From Brachionus plicatilis (lineage: Eukaryota; Rotifera; Eurotatoria; Ploima; Brachionidae), in assembly GCA_010279815.1 (NCBI GenBank), contig QEOQ01000559.1:313597-377596 (forward strand): a DNA stretch of 64,000 nucleotides. Reading direction: 5' to 3'. The first letter of the stretch is position 1. Every line of letters starts with the position of its first letter. The notes beneath the pieces were generated by a model that was not told where the DNA came from, ran no database searches, and saw only the letters and a list, made by a program, of their open reading frames with translations. Below, piece by piece: positions 1 through 12,889 of the stretch. The position numbers and the translations under genes were made by a program.

Positions 1-61
1 AGAGCATTATTTATTAAGCTAATTTTGTAGATAGAATAATTATAGATTTAAGCAATTTTGG

Positions 62-219
62 CTATTCTAGAGTCATACTGTAAATGTCATCAAAACTAGA
101 TCTTGAACTAGTATTGTCATTTTCTAAAACATTAGTTATTTCTACTTTTTCATCTAGTTCTCTAGTTTTTAAATCTTCTAAATTTAAACCTTGGTTTTCG
201 GCATTTAAAATTTCCGATA
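62..219 (-). CDS. CFAP44: Probable terminal exon of CFAP44
   Basis: An acceptor (TTTTAAG) is followed by an open frame of about 52 codons ending in TAG at 62-64. The peptide is acidic and Ser/Asn-rich, with no domain. It is joined to CFAP44 because the preceding exon ends one base into a codon (donor at 2475) and this exon supplies exactly the two missing bases. It could instead end a different minus-strand gene whose other exons I did not recognise in the 2.3 kb intron. Confidence 0.5.
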
Positions 220-3200
220 CTTAAAAGAAAAAAATAAAAAATTTTATTTTCAAAAAAAATCTTTGAATATTGGAATTATTTTAAGCATCCAAAAAAAGAA
301 AAAAATTTTATTCATAACTTGTTATTGTTTAATATTGTGTCTTAACTACTAAAAAATCTTTTTCAATTTAAATTTTGTCAAAAATTAAGAAATAATCGAA
401 TGAATAAATTTTTCTGTATGTAAATCAAATTTTAAAAGATAGATTTAAAATCAGAATAAGATTTGAGGGTTAAATAATTTAAGACTAAAATTTTTTTAAG
501 AAAACCAAGTAAAAGCTTGAAAACTCTTTTAAAATTGATTCTTATTATCAACTAATAAATTGAACTAAAACATTAAACCTAAAGCCTTTTCCTTGTCGCT
601 AATTTTTCCAACATTAATAGATTAAAAAAATCTAAATTAATAAAATTTAAAAAAAATCCTGTTATAATTGGTCGTTATTCGATTTTATGTGAACTAGGAA
701 AAGGCAAAGCCATCGTTTATAATCTACGGATGATAATAACCTGTATTTTTCTAATAATTAGTTTCTGACAAAAAAAAATTAGTATAAATTTTGTCAGAAC
801 TAAATAAAAAAAATTTAATTGTGAACAAAATATTTAGTTTATGAAAAAAAAAAAAAATGGCTAAATTCAATTAGTTTCATACCAAAATAATTTTATTTTT
901 ATTAAATTTATTGAACATTCTTATTGTAGTGAAAAAGTCTGTAAAAAGGCTTCAAGTTACCTTTATGGTGGAAAGGCAGTAATAAAGCGTCTTGGCCATT
1001 AAAAAAGGTATGTAATAACTGAAAAGGATTTTACAAATTTTATTAATTAATCATGATTTTATTTACATGATATTTTAAAAATTAAAATCAGCAACTTTTG
1101 AATTTTTAATGGAATCATTAAAGAACGTGTACTTTTTGTTACTTTTTAAAAAATTAACATTGCTTTGATATTATTGCTCTAGTCATGAGCCAGAAGTTGG
1201 TTGAAATGCAAAACCAAAAAATGTCTTGAAAAAAATGAAAGATCTAGATGAAAGGATCAAAACATATATTGTAATATTTTTTTAATAATAGAGAAAATAT
1301 TTATTTTTTCGTAAGCAATCACTTGACATGTCATGTCAAGTTTATTTTCATATTTAAATTTTTAAAATGCCTCTTTTTAATGAACTTTAATAGGTTTAAA
1401 TATTTTAATAGATTTTAATGAAAACTAAGTTCTTAAGGCAAAAAAAAATTACTGTTTTAAAATTTAAAAATTTATTTAAGTGTAAATATAAAATTATTTC
1501 AGTTTGATTGAATGGATATAAAAGTTATAAATTTGAATTAACTTAATCCTAATTATTTAAATTATTGATTGTTTTTGTTAAATAAATAAGAGATCAATTA
1601 TTTTGATATTAATTTGATAAAGAACCATTATTAGACTTAACATGTCTAGTAATGTTTAGCATTTATTTCTTATAAATTATCAAAATCATTAGATTAATTT
1701 AGTTTTAAAATTTTAAATGATCCTTTTGGTCTTAAAATTTGATATGAAACTTAAATTTGCCGATTTTTTTCATGTAATAAATAATTAAAGTGACAAAAAA
1801 ATAATTAAAGTGACAAAAAGAAATAAAATTTGACTAATTACTGAGAACTAATTTATTTAGACAATAAAAAATTATTTTTAAACTAATTAGTTTTAACAAT
1901 ATTTTTATCAGAAAATAATTATTCCTGAAATACAGGTAATATTTTCTCAAAATCTACCAGCTCAGCTTGATAATGTTTATGTCGACAACATTAAGAAATG
2001 ATAAAGTTGTGACATGCTATTGAAAAATAGAGAATACTTTTACTGAGTTTAATAAATAAAAACAGTAATTTTTTTAAAATAATTTTTGGTACTTTTATAA
2101 TCGAAATATGGTTTAAAAAATTATTGTGTTTGTTAAAAATAAAAAAAAATTATAAAAATAATATTAAAAATATGGTTTTTCGATTAAATTTGTCGTATGA
2201 TTTACTATTTATGGAATAATCATATTATGGCTTTCTTCTAAAGCCTTTAATAAACTAAAAATAAAGCTATATTTTTGTATTAGAAATTTTTTTATCAAAA
2301 AAATGTGATGAATGTTAAATGATCACATTTTTTAAAAAATATAAATTCAAATTTGAATAAATATTAGCTAGAAATGTGAAATTTTTGATAATTTTTGCTA
2401 TAAAAAATAAAAATTTTGACAAAAATTAAATTTTAATTTATAACAATTTAGAAGTAGTCTAAACAAAAAAAATACCTTGTGCATCCAGATTCTCTTTAGT
2501 TTTTTGTTTTTCCAGTAACTTGGCCAAATACTGATTTTCTAGTTCAGCCTTATAAGCTTCCATGTCTTTGGGCAGAGCGACTGTTCGGAACGTGGACACA
2601 TTGACACTTTTGTCAAATGAATGAACAACAACATGGTCACAATCAATCGCATCTTTAAATTTAGACTGCACCTTTTCCAACATTAATCGGCACTTTTCAG
2701 ACTGCCAGGCAAGCTCACGATAGGTGAGATCAATTTTCTCATTTATTTGTTTGATCACATGTTCTTTGATTGTTTCTTCGAGCATAAACTCGTCTCTACT
2801 TAGCTTGAGCCGTGGCACCAGTTGGTCATTTTTGGTAGTCAAGTCTTTGAAGAGTTTTCTCAGGCCATTTATTTTTTGTCTCATATCGGCCTTTTTGCCT
2901 TCAGCTATAGCAATCATTTTGTCATATTCAGACTTTTGCTTGGCTTGTTCAATGCTATACGCAGACGAATCATCAATATCGACAGCTTCTTTAACTCCAC
3001 TTTTGCACTCAACTCTAATTTTTTCTTTTCTAGCTTTTTCTAGATCTTCAGTTGATGAATTGAACAATATTCCGAATATGTTGCTGTCAGCACCAATGGA
3101 GAACAAAAATTTTTCATCATAGCTCAAGCAAATATTGGTCACGTGACCATAATCGTTGTCATGGTAACCAAATGACCAATAGTGTTTCATGTCTTCAATT

Positions 3201-6200
3201 TTTTTTGATTCTTCCATTGGACTTACCCGAAGAACTCCATTTTTTTCACCCATGATCGAATATTTTTTAGATTTGCTAGAATTATTTTTTAAATTTTTAA
3301 TTTAATTTTTGGGTTGAAATATGGACATAATTTTTTTTATTCAAATTTTTCAAAGTTCTTTTTTAGAAAATCACCAGATTTTTTTAATAATTAGTAATTT
3401 TTTGAATCCTGAATCTTTGGCATTTAATTGATGGAACCTAAATTTCTTTGGAATTTATTTTGAACTTTTTCATTTGAACTGATTCTAATTGATCTGTATT
3501 CATTTTTTAAAATTTTTTTTTCTATCTGATTTGAGTTGTGAACAAATATTAAATTTTTTATTTTATTCATTTATTTTAAATTAAATTAAAAAAATAGCCA
3601 GATCTTGTTGTGATCAAGATATCTAAAATGAATCAAAAGATAGAAAAACGAAGAATTCAATTAAATTTTCGTAGAAACATGGAAAAAATTAAACAAACAA
3701 AAATTCAAGTAAAAAAATATGAATTAAATTTAGTAGACTTTTTAATATAAAAAAAATTACGATAAAAGAGAATAGTTATTAATTTACTAATATCAAGATT
3801 AATTTAGATAACTAATATTTTTTGAAATTAGTTTTGTTAGACTGGAATTTTGAACAAAAATAAATTTTTATATTTCCTTTTATTTTTTTGTTTCTAGTCT
3901 ACCCCACAACGCCATATAATTTTATTTTACAAATATTTTAATCCTGAAGTGTCAGTTTTTAGCGTAATTTAATAAACATCAATAAAAGAAAAATGATAAA
4001 ATTCTTGTTGTGATGATTCAAAGACTCTACTTTGCCTTAGAAAATTAATAAACTTAAATGATCCAAAAGATTAATTAGAAAACAGCAATGGATATTTATG
4101 TGATTTAAAAATTATTTTTAGAACTTGTTTTAGTTAATATTCAATTATAGGACACCTGTCATATATTTAATTAAATGTCACAAAAAAAAGAATTAATTTT
4201 CACTTAAAAAATTTTCTATCAAATTTACCGGATTTTAAGTAATTACACGTAAAATTGCCAGAAATTACGTAAATTTTTGTAAAAAGTAAAAATTCCAAAA
4301 AATACTATATTTTTTGAGAATTTTGACATTTTTTGATTTTTTTAAAATTTTTTGTACCTGAATTCGAAAAAAAGAAATTACTTTTTTTCACGTAATTTTA
4401 CGTGAAATTTTATTTAATAGTGGTAATTTTTAGTAAAAAAAAGTAAATTTTGTACAAATTTTAAAAAAGCTAATTTTAAACAATATTCTACTACGTGATT
4501 TCACGTAAAATTACGTAAAAATAGTTTATCATAGCAGTACTGTAAATAATTTAAAACGAATTCACAACTTTTATTAATACTAAAGTAGTGGCCAGACTTA
4601 AGTGTTTTCTGCTTGTACAGTATTTTTTAAAATAAGTAATAAGTCTTTAGTAATATTGATTTAAAAAATATTGATATTCATGTATATTTTCATTAAACAG
4701 TTGACTTTAAATTTTTTAAAGGGTCTCAAAGCATTTAATTTAAATTTTGATCTTCCACTTTAAAATTAAAATCTTAAATTTTAAGCTTTTGTGTACCTAT
4801 CAAACATTTTTTAAATTTTTTCTCCTTCAGGTTTTTTTTAATTAAATTTTTTTAAATTTCTTACTTTTGAATAAAAAGAATTAGGACAAAAAATCTTTTA
4901 ATATTTACTCATAAATCATGCAAGTAAGTGGTATATCTTCAGAATGAGTTAAGTCGGATTTGACAATGGGCACTCCGCGAATTGGTTCGTCAATTTTATC
5001 AGGGGACATTTTTGTCTTTTGAACTTCGTCCAAGAACTTACATTCATATAAGTATCCGGCATCGAAGTCATCCATGGATAGCCAAAAAGTGTCCGCAGAG
5101 CTGTAAAGAGCCCAGCAGATTTTACTCGGTGTTTCCGGTATGAATGGCTTCCATTCGTCTTCTTTAGGCTTTGTATCTTCATTATCCTCCTCATCAGCAT
5201 TTTCTGCCTCTTCAGCTTTTTTTTCTTCGGCCTTTTTCTTTTTTTTCTCCTCTTCTTCGTCAATGCCTCTAAGTCGTCTCAACTCCATTTCCTTTTTGAG
5301 CCGTTCTTCTTCCTCAATGCGTTTTCGCTCCAGTTCTTCTTCATGCTAAATTAAAATGATAAATAAAAATTTAATAAACAAAAAAGCCAATTACTCTCAA
5401 AAATGATTTTATTGATTTAAATTGGTATTTCCGGTGTTTAAGGCTAAGTTCTATTAAAAAAGTTTTGGTCACGTCATATGAGCCTGGCACAGGTGCATCA
5501 AATTCGTGTACTGCCCCGTTTTCCATGCAAACAAGGAGTCGGTTTTTATTCTTAAATTGTTTGTTGGATTAAAAAAAAAATATGTTTAAGAAGTATTACA
5601 TAATCTGCAGGAGTCCATGTCATATAAGTAACTTTTGATGGTAGATTGACAAAACCAATTGGTGATCGGGTGTTTTGTTTGTTAGAGAAGAAGAACACCG
5701 TTTTGTCATCACTCTTAAAAATTTAATTAATTATTTTATTAAATAGCTATTAATTTTGTTTTTTTTTCTAAAAAAGCGAAAAATTTTAATACAACTTTTT
5801 TTTAATTAAAGATCAAACAAAAAATAGCTTGAATAGGTTTTTTGAATTTTGTAACAAAAAATTTAAATTAAAAAAAATTTTTTTGGTTCGGGTCTAAGAC
5901 TTGTTCTGCAAAATTTACAAATTTTGATTTTGCATTAACTCTGCAATTTGACTTGAAGTATTTTTTTTATTTTTTTTAGAATGAGAAAAAATTTTATTTT
6001 GATTTTAAATTTTTTCAGTTCTAAAATTTACAAAACCGCTTCCACATCTATTTTTAAGACCAAATTTATTTCAAAAAATATGTTCTAATCTCAAAAAAAA
6101 TTTTTTAATGAAGATTTTGATTAATGAAATTTTATTCTTTTTCAACATTAAAATATTTTTTTTAAAAGTTAAATTTTTTACTTACTCCTGTAGCGATGAG

Positions 6201-9200
6201 CTCATTTTTTGAATCAAAAGCAATTTGAGTAATGGCGTCCGTATGTGGTTTGAAAACTTCGAACATTACAAGCTCATATTTATCATTTTTAGGTATTAGT
6301 TTCAAAAATCTGATAACTCCATCTTTAAAACCAGCAACAATGGTTCCACCATCTGGATCAATCTTAAAGAATAATATTAGCTTCTGTCAAGATTTTTTCA
6401 CTGCATATTATTATATTAAACACAAGCTATTTTCTTGTTTTTTTATTAAAAATGTAACTTTTAGAGTCTCACTTCCTTAATTTGAATTCGATAAATTACT
6501 CTAACCAATAAAAGCCTTTATTCTGACTTTTTTGTTTTTTATTGTCTTGATAAATTTGTTTTAAAAAAAATTAAATATTTTATAAATTCAAAATTAAATA
6601 ATATTTTAACAGTCCTCTAATACATAGAATTTTGGATACTAAATTAATTAATGTATTAATGTCGAGGTTTAATTAACAGAACCATCATAAAGTTGACTAA
6701 TAAATATATATCAATAAAATTTAATTTTAATTATTTTAGATAAATAAAGATATTTATTTATTTCTTTCAAAGAACACAGATGAAAGATAACAACAAAAAA
6801 AACAATTTAATCAATGAAATTTTTTGGCAAATTGAAGCCCCTTTTTATTTTAAATTTTCTTTCAAACATTTAGAGCATTTTATCAAGTTTAAACAGTTTA
6901 AAAAGTTTAAAATGAGAATTTATAAAAGATGATATCGAATTGACTTTTGAATCATATTAATATTAAATTTTAATTTAAAAAATTAAATTAAAAAATAAGA
7001 GATCTGGTGTGTTATACTTTCAAATTTGATATTCAAGTTTTAGATTAATTTGAAATTCTTGTTCAAATTATAATTAAATTTAAATACTGGAGAACTAATT
7101 TAAATATAAATGTATGTGGATCTAAAGCATAATTTGAAATTATTTCTATTATTAATAAATGAATATTTTATCAGAAATTTATTAGGACAGAAAAAAAATT
7201 TTGAAAAAATATCGATTGATTCGTGACTATTCACCATTCGAGCCGAAAGCAATTCCTCAAATGATTCTAGGACATTATTTAACAATAAATGATGAAGTTT
7301 AATTTTTTTACGATACAATTAATTAAAATTTGTGCGGGTTAATTATTCTTGTTGACAATAAATAGCTATAAGTTATATTTGATAAAAAAAAAATCCTTTA
7401 ATACTTTTAGATGACTTTTAATACATTAAATTGAAAATTTTTCTATTGACTTTGAATCAAAATAAATGACGCTTTAATATGCGGCCATTTTTAAATATCC
7501 CTTTTTATTGAACTTTTAAATTTTTTAATAAAAAATTTTAAAAACAAAAAAATTTAAAGGATTGAATTTTTTTTAAACTATCAAAATCATTAGATAAATA
7601 GAGTTTTAAAAGCCATGCCTTACCAACCTACTTGAAACTATTGACACAATAACTGAGGCTTTAAATCGCGGTTTTACTTCGATAACAACATTCATGGACT
7701 TTGCCAAAGCGTTCGTGTCGCATAGAGCATTATTAAAGAAGTAGGAACTTTATGAATACGATGATAAGTTAGTAAATTGGATTAAAGATATTTTGTCTAG
7801 ATGTAGGCAAAGAGTGGTGATGCGTAAAGAGGTGTCAGACTGGTTGGATGTAATTAGTGGTGTGCTACAGAGATCAGTGCTCATATAACAATTGATGGTT
7901 AGCCTTTAGAGAGTACTAATAAAGAACGTGATTTGGGTATTATCCTTTGTTCAAACTTAAAATGGGACCAACAAGCGACGCTGCAAATACAGCCTCCACT
8001 GTTCTCTGGCAATTGAGCAAGGCCTTCAAGTTCTTGTCTATTCAATCGTTTAGATCGCTTTATATTGCATTGTAAGACAGCATTTAGAATATGCAATAGC
8101 AGCTTGGTGCCCTCGTACCAAAAAACACATAAATGTACTAGAAAAAGTACAGATTAGAGCTACAAATCTTGTTAAGAGCTTAAAAGATCTTTCATATGAA
8201 AAATTGGACCTTCCGACCTCTAAGAAAGAAGAGAGAGAGCCTACTTAATCGAGTACTTTAAAATTTCGAAAGAGTTGAGCATTATTGACTGGTGCAACCC
8301 AAACAAGCTCACTAATTCACTATCAGTTGAAGGTGGCTAGAGGTATTCAGGGAGGAAAGCACAGGTTAGCAAAACAATTCACAAGGATCAGCCAAAGAGA
8401 ACACTTTTTGTCGAATAGAGTGGTAGACAATTGGAATCGATTGTCTACTGGTATTATTTCAGTAAACACCAAGAACAGTTTTAAAAAGAAGATTGATAAC
8501 TTTTTCAAGTCAAACAAGAAATAAGTATCAAAATTTTCAAAATTTAAAATCAGGCTGATTATAGCTTTAAAATAAATAAAAATTATATCACAAAGCAAAC
8601 CATCAAAAAAAATTTGTACAACTTTTTACAAAATTTGCCAAAAGCTGAAGTTGTAAGGCGATTCACTGGTCTTGGATACAAAAAATTTTCTATTTATTGT
8701 TGACTAGATGTTATGGAAAAAGATAAAACTTTCAAGAGAAAAAAAGGAAGTTGTGACCTGCTAAAATTGCGACGAAGCTAATGGTTGCTAAACTTAGAGC
8801 CTATTTCAATCATAAATCGAGTCAACATGTCTACCTTGGAGAGTGTATTAAGAAATGCATTGAACCAATGATTAAGGAATATTAACAGGGTGGCAATTAT
8901 GTAGTTTGGCCCGACTTAGCATCATATCACTATGCGAATATGGTACAGAATTATAATGTTAGATAAAAATATAAGGTATGTTGCCAAAGAAGTGCATCCA
9001 GCAAACAAATCAAAAGTATGACCAATCGAAGATTTTTGGGGAAATTTGAAAGCTAATGAGGGTGATTGGAAGGCCAAAAATCTTAAGCAACTCGAAAACA
9101 AAATTCGCACTTGCCTGAGCAATATGGACCCAACGTTTGTATAAGACCATGCCAAAACTGTTCGCTCTAGGCTCGATATCATAAGTCGTCATGAAATTTA

Positions 9201-10989
9201 ATATCTTAACTGATATTATTTTTTCAAAATAAGAGGGTTCATTTATAATTAAAAAAAAAAATTTAAAGCCTTTTGTAATAAAATTTTTTTTATGGTAAAC
9301 TTAAATTTGTACCATTTTTTATTCTACACCCATTTTTATTATTATTAGATGATCTTAAACTTCAATTTGCCTAATTATCTGGATCTGAAAAACACTGAAA
9401 AACACATCTAATTGTGTTGACAAAAAATTGAGTTTTTTTTTTTATGAATTGAGTTTGTGACGGTAAGGCAGAGCCTAGGAAAAATTTAAAAAAAAAATCA
9501 AAAAAAAATTTACTCTTGTATTCAACCATTTGAGCGAGGTGCCACCTTTGGAGAATTTTTTCTGGCACAAAATTTCAAAATTGGTGTAATCATAGACTTT
9601 AATAGATCCATCATCAGCCGTAGTGGCAAACAAATGGCTTATCGGACAACACTCAATGCCATTGATGCATCCAGCATGATAATTGAACAGTTTTCTCGGA
9701 TTTTCACTAGTCGCACTAAATCCCAAATCTATTTTCCATATAGCTCCATTAGAGTCCTGGGCGTACCATATGGTCGAGTCTTCGCTCACATCCTTGACCA
9801 TAGACCTCAGCGCCACATTATTTCCCACTTTGAGCTCATTTAGCGGCTCGATCTCAAGCTTGACCCCTTCTTCACTCGGCTCTGACGAGTCTATAGTCTC
9901 AAAGTCCCACACTCTGATCGAGCCATCATCCCCTATAGTGTAAATGTCACCTTCGTTCAAAGTAATCTGCTGAATGGTTCCTGTGTGACATGACTTGTTT
10001 TTTTTGCGACAAATCTCAGTCTGAATTAGACTCTCGTCCCACAGCAGCATGTTGCCCCATTCGCAGCCGGACAACACTTTTCCATCCGGCAGCTCTGCGT
10101 AGCCCTCGATGTCAGAGATTTCTGTCTTGCCAAACTTGCCAATGTCCCCTTGGAGCTTAAAGCCAGTGAATGTCTTGGCCATTTTCCAGAACTTGATGTG
10201 TCCTGTGCCAGCTGATGTCAAAATGCCGTCCAAGTCTTTGGAAAAAGTAACTTTGAAAATGTCCTGAGAAAACGCCTTGGTCCTGAGCACCACTTTTTCC
10301 TCTCGCCAATCCCATATTGTGAGCATGTAGTCGGGCGCTGAGCCCAACGAAGCGATCAAATTGCCACTAGGGTCATAGTCAAGAAAAGCGTAGCCTTTTA
10401 TGGTGCCTTGTCTCAGAATGCGGTACAACTTGAGAGATGGATACGCATAGATGTTTATATTGGGCACATTGCCTTTTTCTCCCACTGCAAAAAACTGTCT
10501 ACTTGGATGAACAGCTATGGCTCCTATTGCACCACCGCTCAGCGTTTTTAAATAGCGCTGCTCTCTAGTGCCAATGTTGAGCAATTGTACCAAGCTACCA
10601 GCGCTGAAAATTAAGGTCTCCTCATCGAGTGCGAACAAATTGGAGCGTTTTTTGCAGTCGTAGCCAAATGAGTGGAATAACTGCAAAAAACTGCTGTTCA
10701 TATTTGACTCTTCGGACACCACTGGCTTGAAGATCATCGACTCGTAGTCGTAGAAAAAATCCGGGTCCATTTTAGTGACCACGGTTTTTTTCGGCTTCTT
10801 TGGCTTTTCTGTTTTAATTTGCTCCTCTGGCTCACCTTGGTCCTGTGTCTCAACTGGCACATCACTTTTTTCATTCTCCATCATCTGGTCATCATCTAAA
10901 TTCACTTGGTCATCTACATTCACTTGGTCCTCTTTAATTTCATCAGACTCTTTAATTTCTTCTATAGGCGGCTTAGTCTCGTCCGACAT
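62..10989 (-). CDS. CFAP44: CFAP44 (cilia- and flagella-associated WD-repeat protein), seven coding exons
   Basis: Axonemal protein. In the known family, CFAP44 works with CFAP43 in the tether complex that holds inner dynein arm I1/f to the doublet microtubule. I read coding exons 10989-9514, 6362-6186, 5713-5600, 5550-5395, 5345-4909, 3275-2476 and 219-62, all with GT/AG borders and compatible phases, giving 1105 residues. Exon 1 starts with an acidic, lysine-rich head of about 75 residues and then a run of WD repeats (motifs such as TIWDW, IKFWK, MLLWD and DGSIRVWDFETID, which is typical of CFAP44). Exons 2-4 continue the propeller. Exon 5 opens with a Glu/Lys/Arg coiled coil, and exon 6 ends in a long coiled coil. 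Human CFAP44 is about 1850 residues, so this copy lacks much of the usual C-terminal half unless exons were missed. The introns at 220-2475, 3276-4908 and 6363-9513 hold repeats and dead transposons. Confidence 0.9.
1240..1762. repeat. MITE, about 0.5 kb, copy 1 of the GGCAAATTGAAGTTT-ended family
   Basis: Reverse-oriented relative of the element at 44537-45096. Shared landmarks, in order, are GATCAAAA, AATAATAGAGAAAA, the near-palindrome ACTTGACATGTCATGTCAAG, then ACATGTCTAGTAATGTTTAGC and a right end reading AAACTTAAATTTGCCG. The left terminal repeat is worn. It lies in the last CFAP44 intron (220-2475), where I saw no other exon I could support. Confidence 0.6.
4230..4535. repeat. Foldback element rich in ACGTAAAATTACGT
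   Basis: Both ends carry copies and inverted copies of a TTACGTGAAATTTACGT-like motif (4240-4290 and 4485-4530), so the stretch can fold on itself. Related motifs recur near 39000-39180, 40000-40180 and 44480-44510. It sits in the CFAP44 intron 3276-4908, which is otherwise AT-rich filler. Confidence 0.45.
7615..8524 (+). pseudogene. Non-LTR retrotransposon reverse transcriptase, decayed 3' part
   Basis: Plus-strand conceptual translation gives the palm region (a FMDFAKAFVSH stretch matching the AFDxVxH motif, then the region before the xGVPQGS motif, degraded to SGVLQRS). After an internal deletion near 7885 it gives the post-RT region (ERDLGII, HLEYAIAAW, then NRVVDNWNRL near the end). Several stop codons and frame changes are present. 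The last open piece ends with TAA at 8522-8524. The architecture is that of CR1/Jockey-like LINEs. It lies inside a CFAP44 intron on the strand opposite to the gene. Confidence 0.75.
8600..9205 (+). pseudogene. Tc1/mariner-like (IS630) transposase fossil
   Basis: Plus-strand translation shows the typical second half of a mariner-type DDE transposase: WPDLASYHYA (the second catalytic Asp region), then after stops PIEDFWGNLKA, the signature around the third acidic residue, then a tail with CLSNMDP and RLDIISRH. Many stops and frameshifts show it is dead. No clear terminal inverted repeats were found, though 9345-9372 (ending AAACTTCAATTTGCC) is a MITE end of the family also seen at 1240-1762. 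Confidence 0.7.
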
Positions 10990-11082
10990 TTTAAAATCTA
11001 AATTTTTAAATTTTTCAAATTAATAAAATTTTCTAAAAAAATTATTTTTAATCCCCGTAAAGCTGATTTAAAGAGCTATAAT
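10990..11082 (-). promoter_or_regulatory. Short intergenic gap with 3' splice site before CFAP44 (candidate trans-splice acceptor)
   Basis: Only 93 bases separate the stop of the upstream gene (11083) from the CFAP44 ATG (10989). On the minus strand an AG acceptor (AAAATTTAG, AG at 10999-10998) sits 8 bases before the ATG and is preceded by a pyrimidine/A-rich tract. No matching donor lies in the gap. Either a spliced leader is attached here or the upstream gene's transcript donates a distant 5' exon. Confidence 0.4.
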
Positions 11083-12889
11083 TTAAAAAAAAATAAAGTT
11101 TTTTTTTTTGATTTTTATTTTGGTCAGCACTAGCGATTTCTTACTCTCATATTCCGGTGGTTGTTCACTTTCCGAGTCGGACAAAGAGTCCTCGCTCGAC
11201 TCGGCATTGTCTTTTTTATAAGAAAATAAAATTGGAGAAGAGCGTTTTAAAGATTTTAAGTTTGATTGATCTGGCTCTGTCTCACCACTAGGTCTATTGG
11301 CCTTACTTTGATTATCTAAAGCAGAAAATGATTCTAAAGAAGATTTTTCAGTAAGTGACCCGTGAAATGAAAGTTTTTCCTCTCCGGAAATAATCGAGGA
11401 AAAACTTTTATTTTTTTGATCATCTAAATTTTCGAATGATTTTTTTAGATCAGAAAGTGATCTGAACAAAGCTGGTCCATTTTGGTCATCTTCTACCAAA
11501 GATATCTCTTTCAAATTATCTTTGACAGATTCAGGTTCATCTAAATTTTTAAATGATTTTTTTAGATCCGGATGTGACCTAACCAAAAGTGATTTATCAT
11601 CAATTGTTTCTACCAAGGGTGACTCAACTAAAGGTGATTTATCTTCATCATTTGTTTCTACCAAGGGTGACTCAACTAAAGGTGATTTATCATCAATTGT
11701 TTCCACCAAGGGTGACTCAACTAAAGGTGATTTATCTTCATCATTTGTTTCTACCAAGGGTGACTCAACTAAAGGTGATTTATCTTCATCATTTGTTTCT
11801 ACTATGGGTGACTCAACTAAAGGTGATTTATCTTCATCATTTATTTCATCTTTTTCCAAGGGTGATTTTATTTTGCCATTTAAGTCTATTTCTACTGACG
11901 CTGCATTATTTAGTTGATTGTCAAAATTTTCAGGTGGTTTTTTAAATGTATTCAAAAGTGAAGTGTTTTCTTTTTGACCATTAGGGTCATCAAAAAATTG
12001 GTCTAGATCAGAACTGCTTTCTGATTCAACCAACTGATCATGTTCAGTTTGTTTTTCGCTTAAATTTTCTTGTATTTTGTCCGAAAAAAATTTGTTTGAT
12101 TGTGAACTTGAGTCAGAACTTTGAAATGTTCTCAGTGATATATCAATCGAATGAATTCTGGGAGACTTTTTGCTTAGTTCGATCAAGTCATGTTTTGTCT
12201 CAGTAATGGGTTCAAGTGATGGTCGATGGTTTCGTAAAGGATTTATTGTCGAATTGACTGGAATTTTTTGTCTTTCTTTTTTTTCATGTTTTTTTGAAAA
12301 ATTCTCGGATTTTTTTTTTGGCCTAGAATCTTTAGGTACTTTAATTTTAGCATTTTTTTGATCGGTTTTTTTCGCAGGCTCATCTCTTGGTTTGTTCACT
12401 ATAGAAGTTAAAATTGGTATTTTGGGCCTAGTATCTTTAAAAGTATTAATATTAATCAAAGGTTTATCATATTTAGTCCTAGGTTTTTCTTCTTTAGGTG
12501 GCACAGTGGCTGATTTTAGTTCTGGAGTGATTGGTGGAGACTGTGGTAGGCTTTTGTCTGATGAAGATGTGCTTCTCGACCTTATATTCTCTACAATGCC
12601 AGATATGACTGTTTTGGCCAATTGATCCAATGTGTCTGGTTCAATCATAGGTTTCCATTCAGTACTAGGCTTAACTTTTTGTGGATAAATTACTTTTTCA
12701 CTTGTTTCTTGTCTGTTTGTATCGAAAAAGTCAAGTTTTGCGTGATATTTTAGGCGAAATTTTTTTAAAGCCACGCATTTCAGAAGATGAAAAGCTCGCT
12801 TCCATGACAGTTTACTTGTCAAGTCTTAAAACAAGGGTTTAAACGGAGAAATCTAATAAAATACACTTACCAGAATTATTTTTGGACAT
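11083..12889 (-). CDS. Unrecognised, largely disordered acidic/serine-rich protein with internal repeats
   Basis: Two exons: 12889-12871 (ATG plus six codons and one base, donor GTAAGT) and 12824-11083, joined across a 46-base intron with an acceptor TTTTAAG. The phase fits, giving about 586 residues. The first 40 residues are basic and helical (a WKRAFHLLKCVALKKFRLKYHAK-like stretch). Nearly all the rest is Ser/Glu/Asp/Lys/Pro-rich and predicted by eye to be disordered. It carries a block of period-16/17 repeats and, after it, two related copies of an SxxDLKKSFxNLD motif. I recognise no family. It lies head-to-tail with CFAP44, so co-transcription with a ciliary gene is possible, but nothing in the protein itself shows a ciliary role. 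Confidence 0.75.
11600..11850 (-). repeat. Coding tandem repeat, 48/51-base period, five to six units
   Basis: Encodes units of the form DEDKSPLVESPLVETN or DDKSPLVESPLVETI. Units of 17 and 16 residues alternate in part, differing by one codon, so the array keeps frame while length varies. DNA copies are nearly identical, which implies recent expansion or homogenisation. Confidence 0.9.

Noticed and set aside
955..1010. Coding-like peptide (GFKLPLWWKGSNKASWPLKK) followed by GTATGT on the plus strand
   Set aside because: Only about 20 codons, no start or partner exon; probably a transposon scrap.
11522..11945. Two plus-strand open frames over the repeat array
   Set aside because: They are shadows of the minus-strand repeat-coding exon, open only because the repeat has no stops in those frames.
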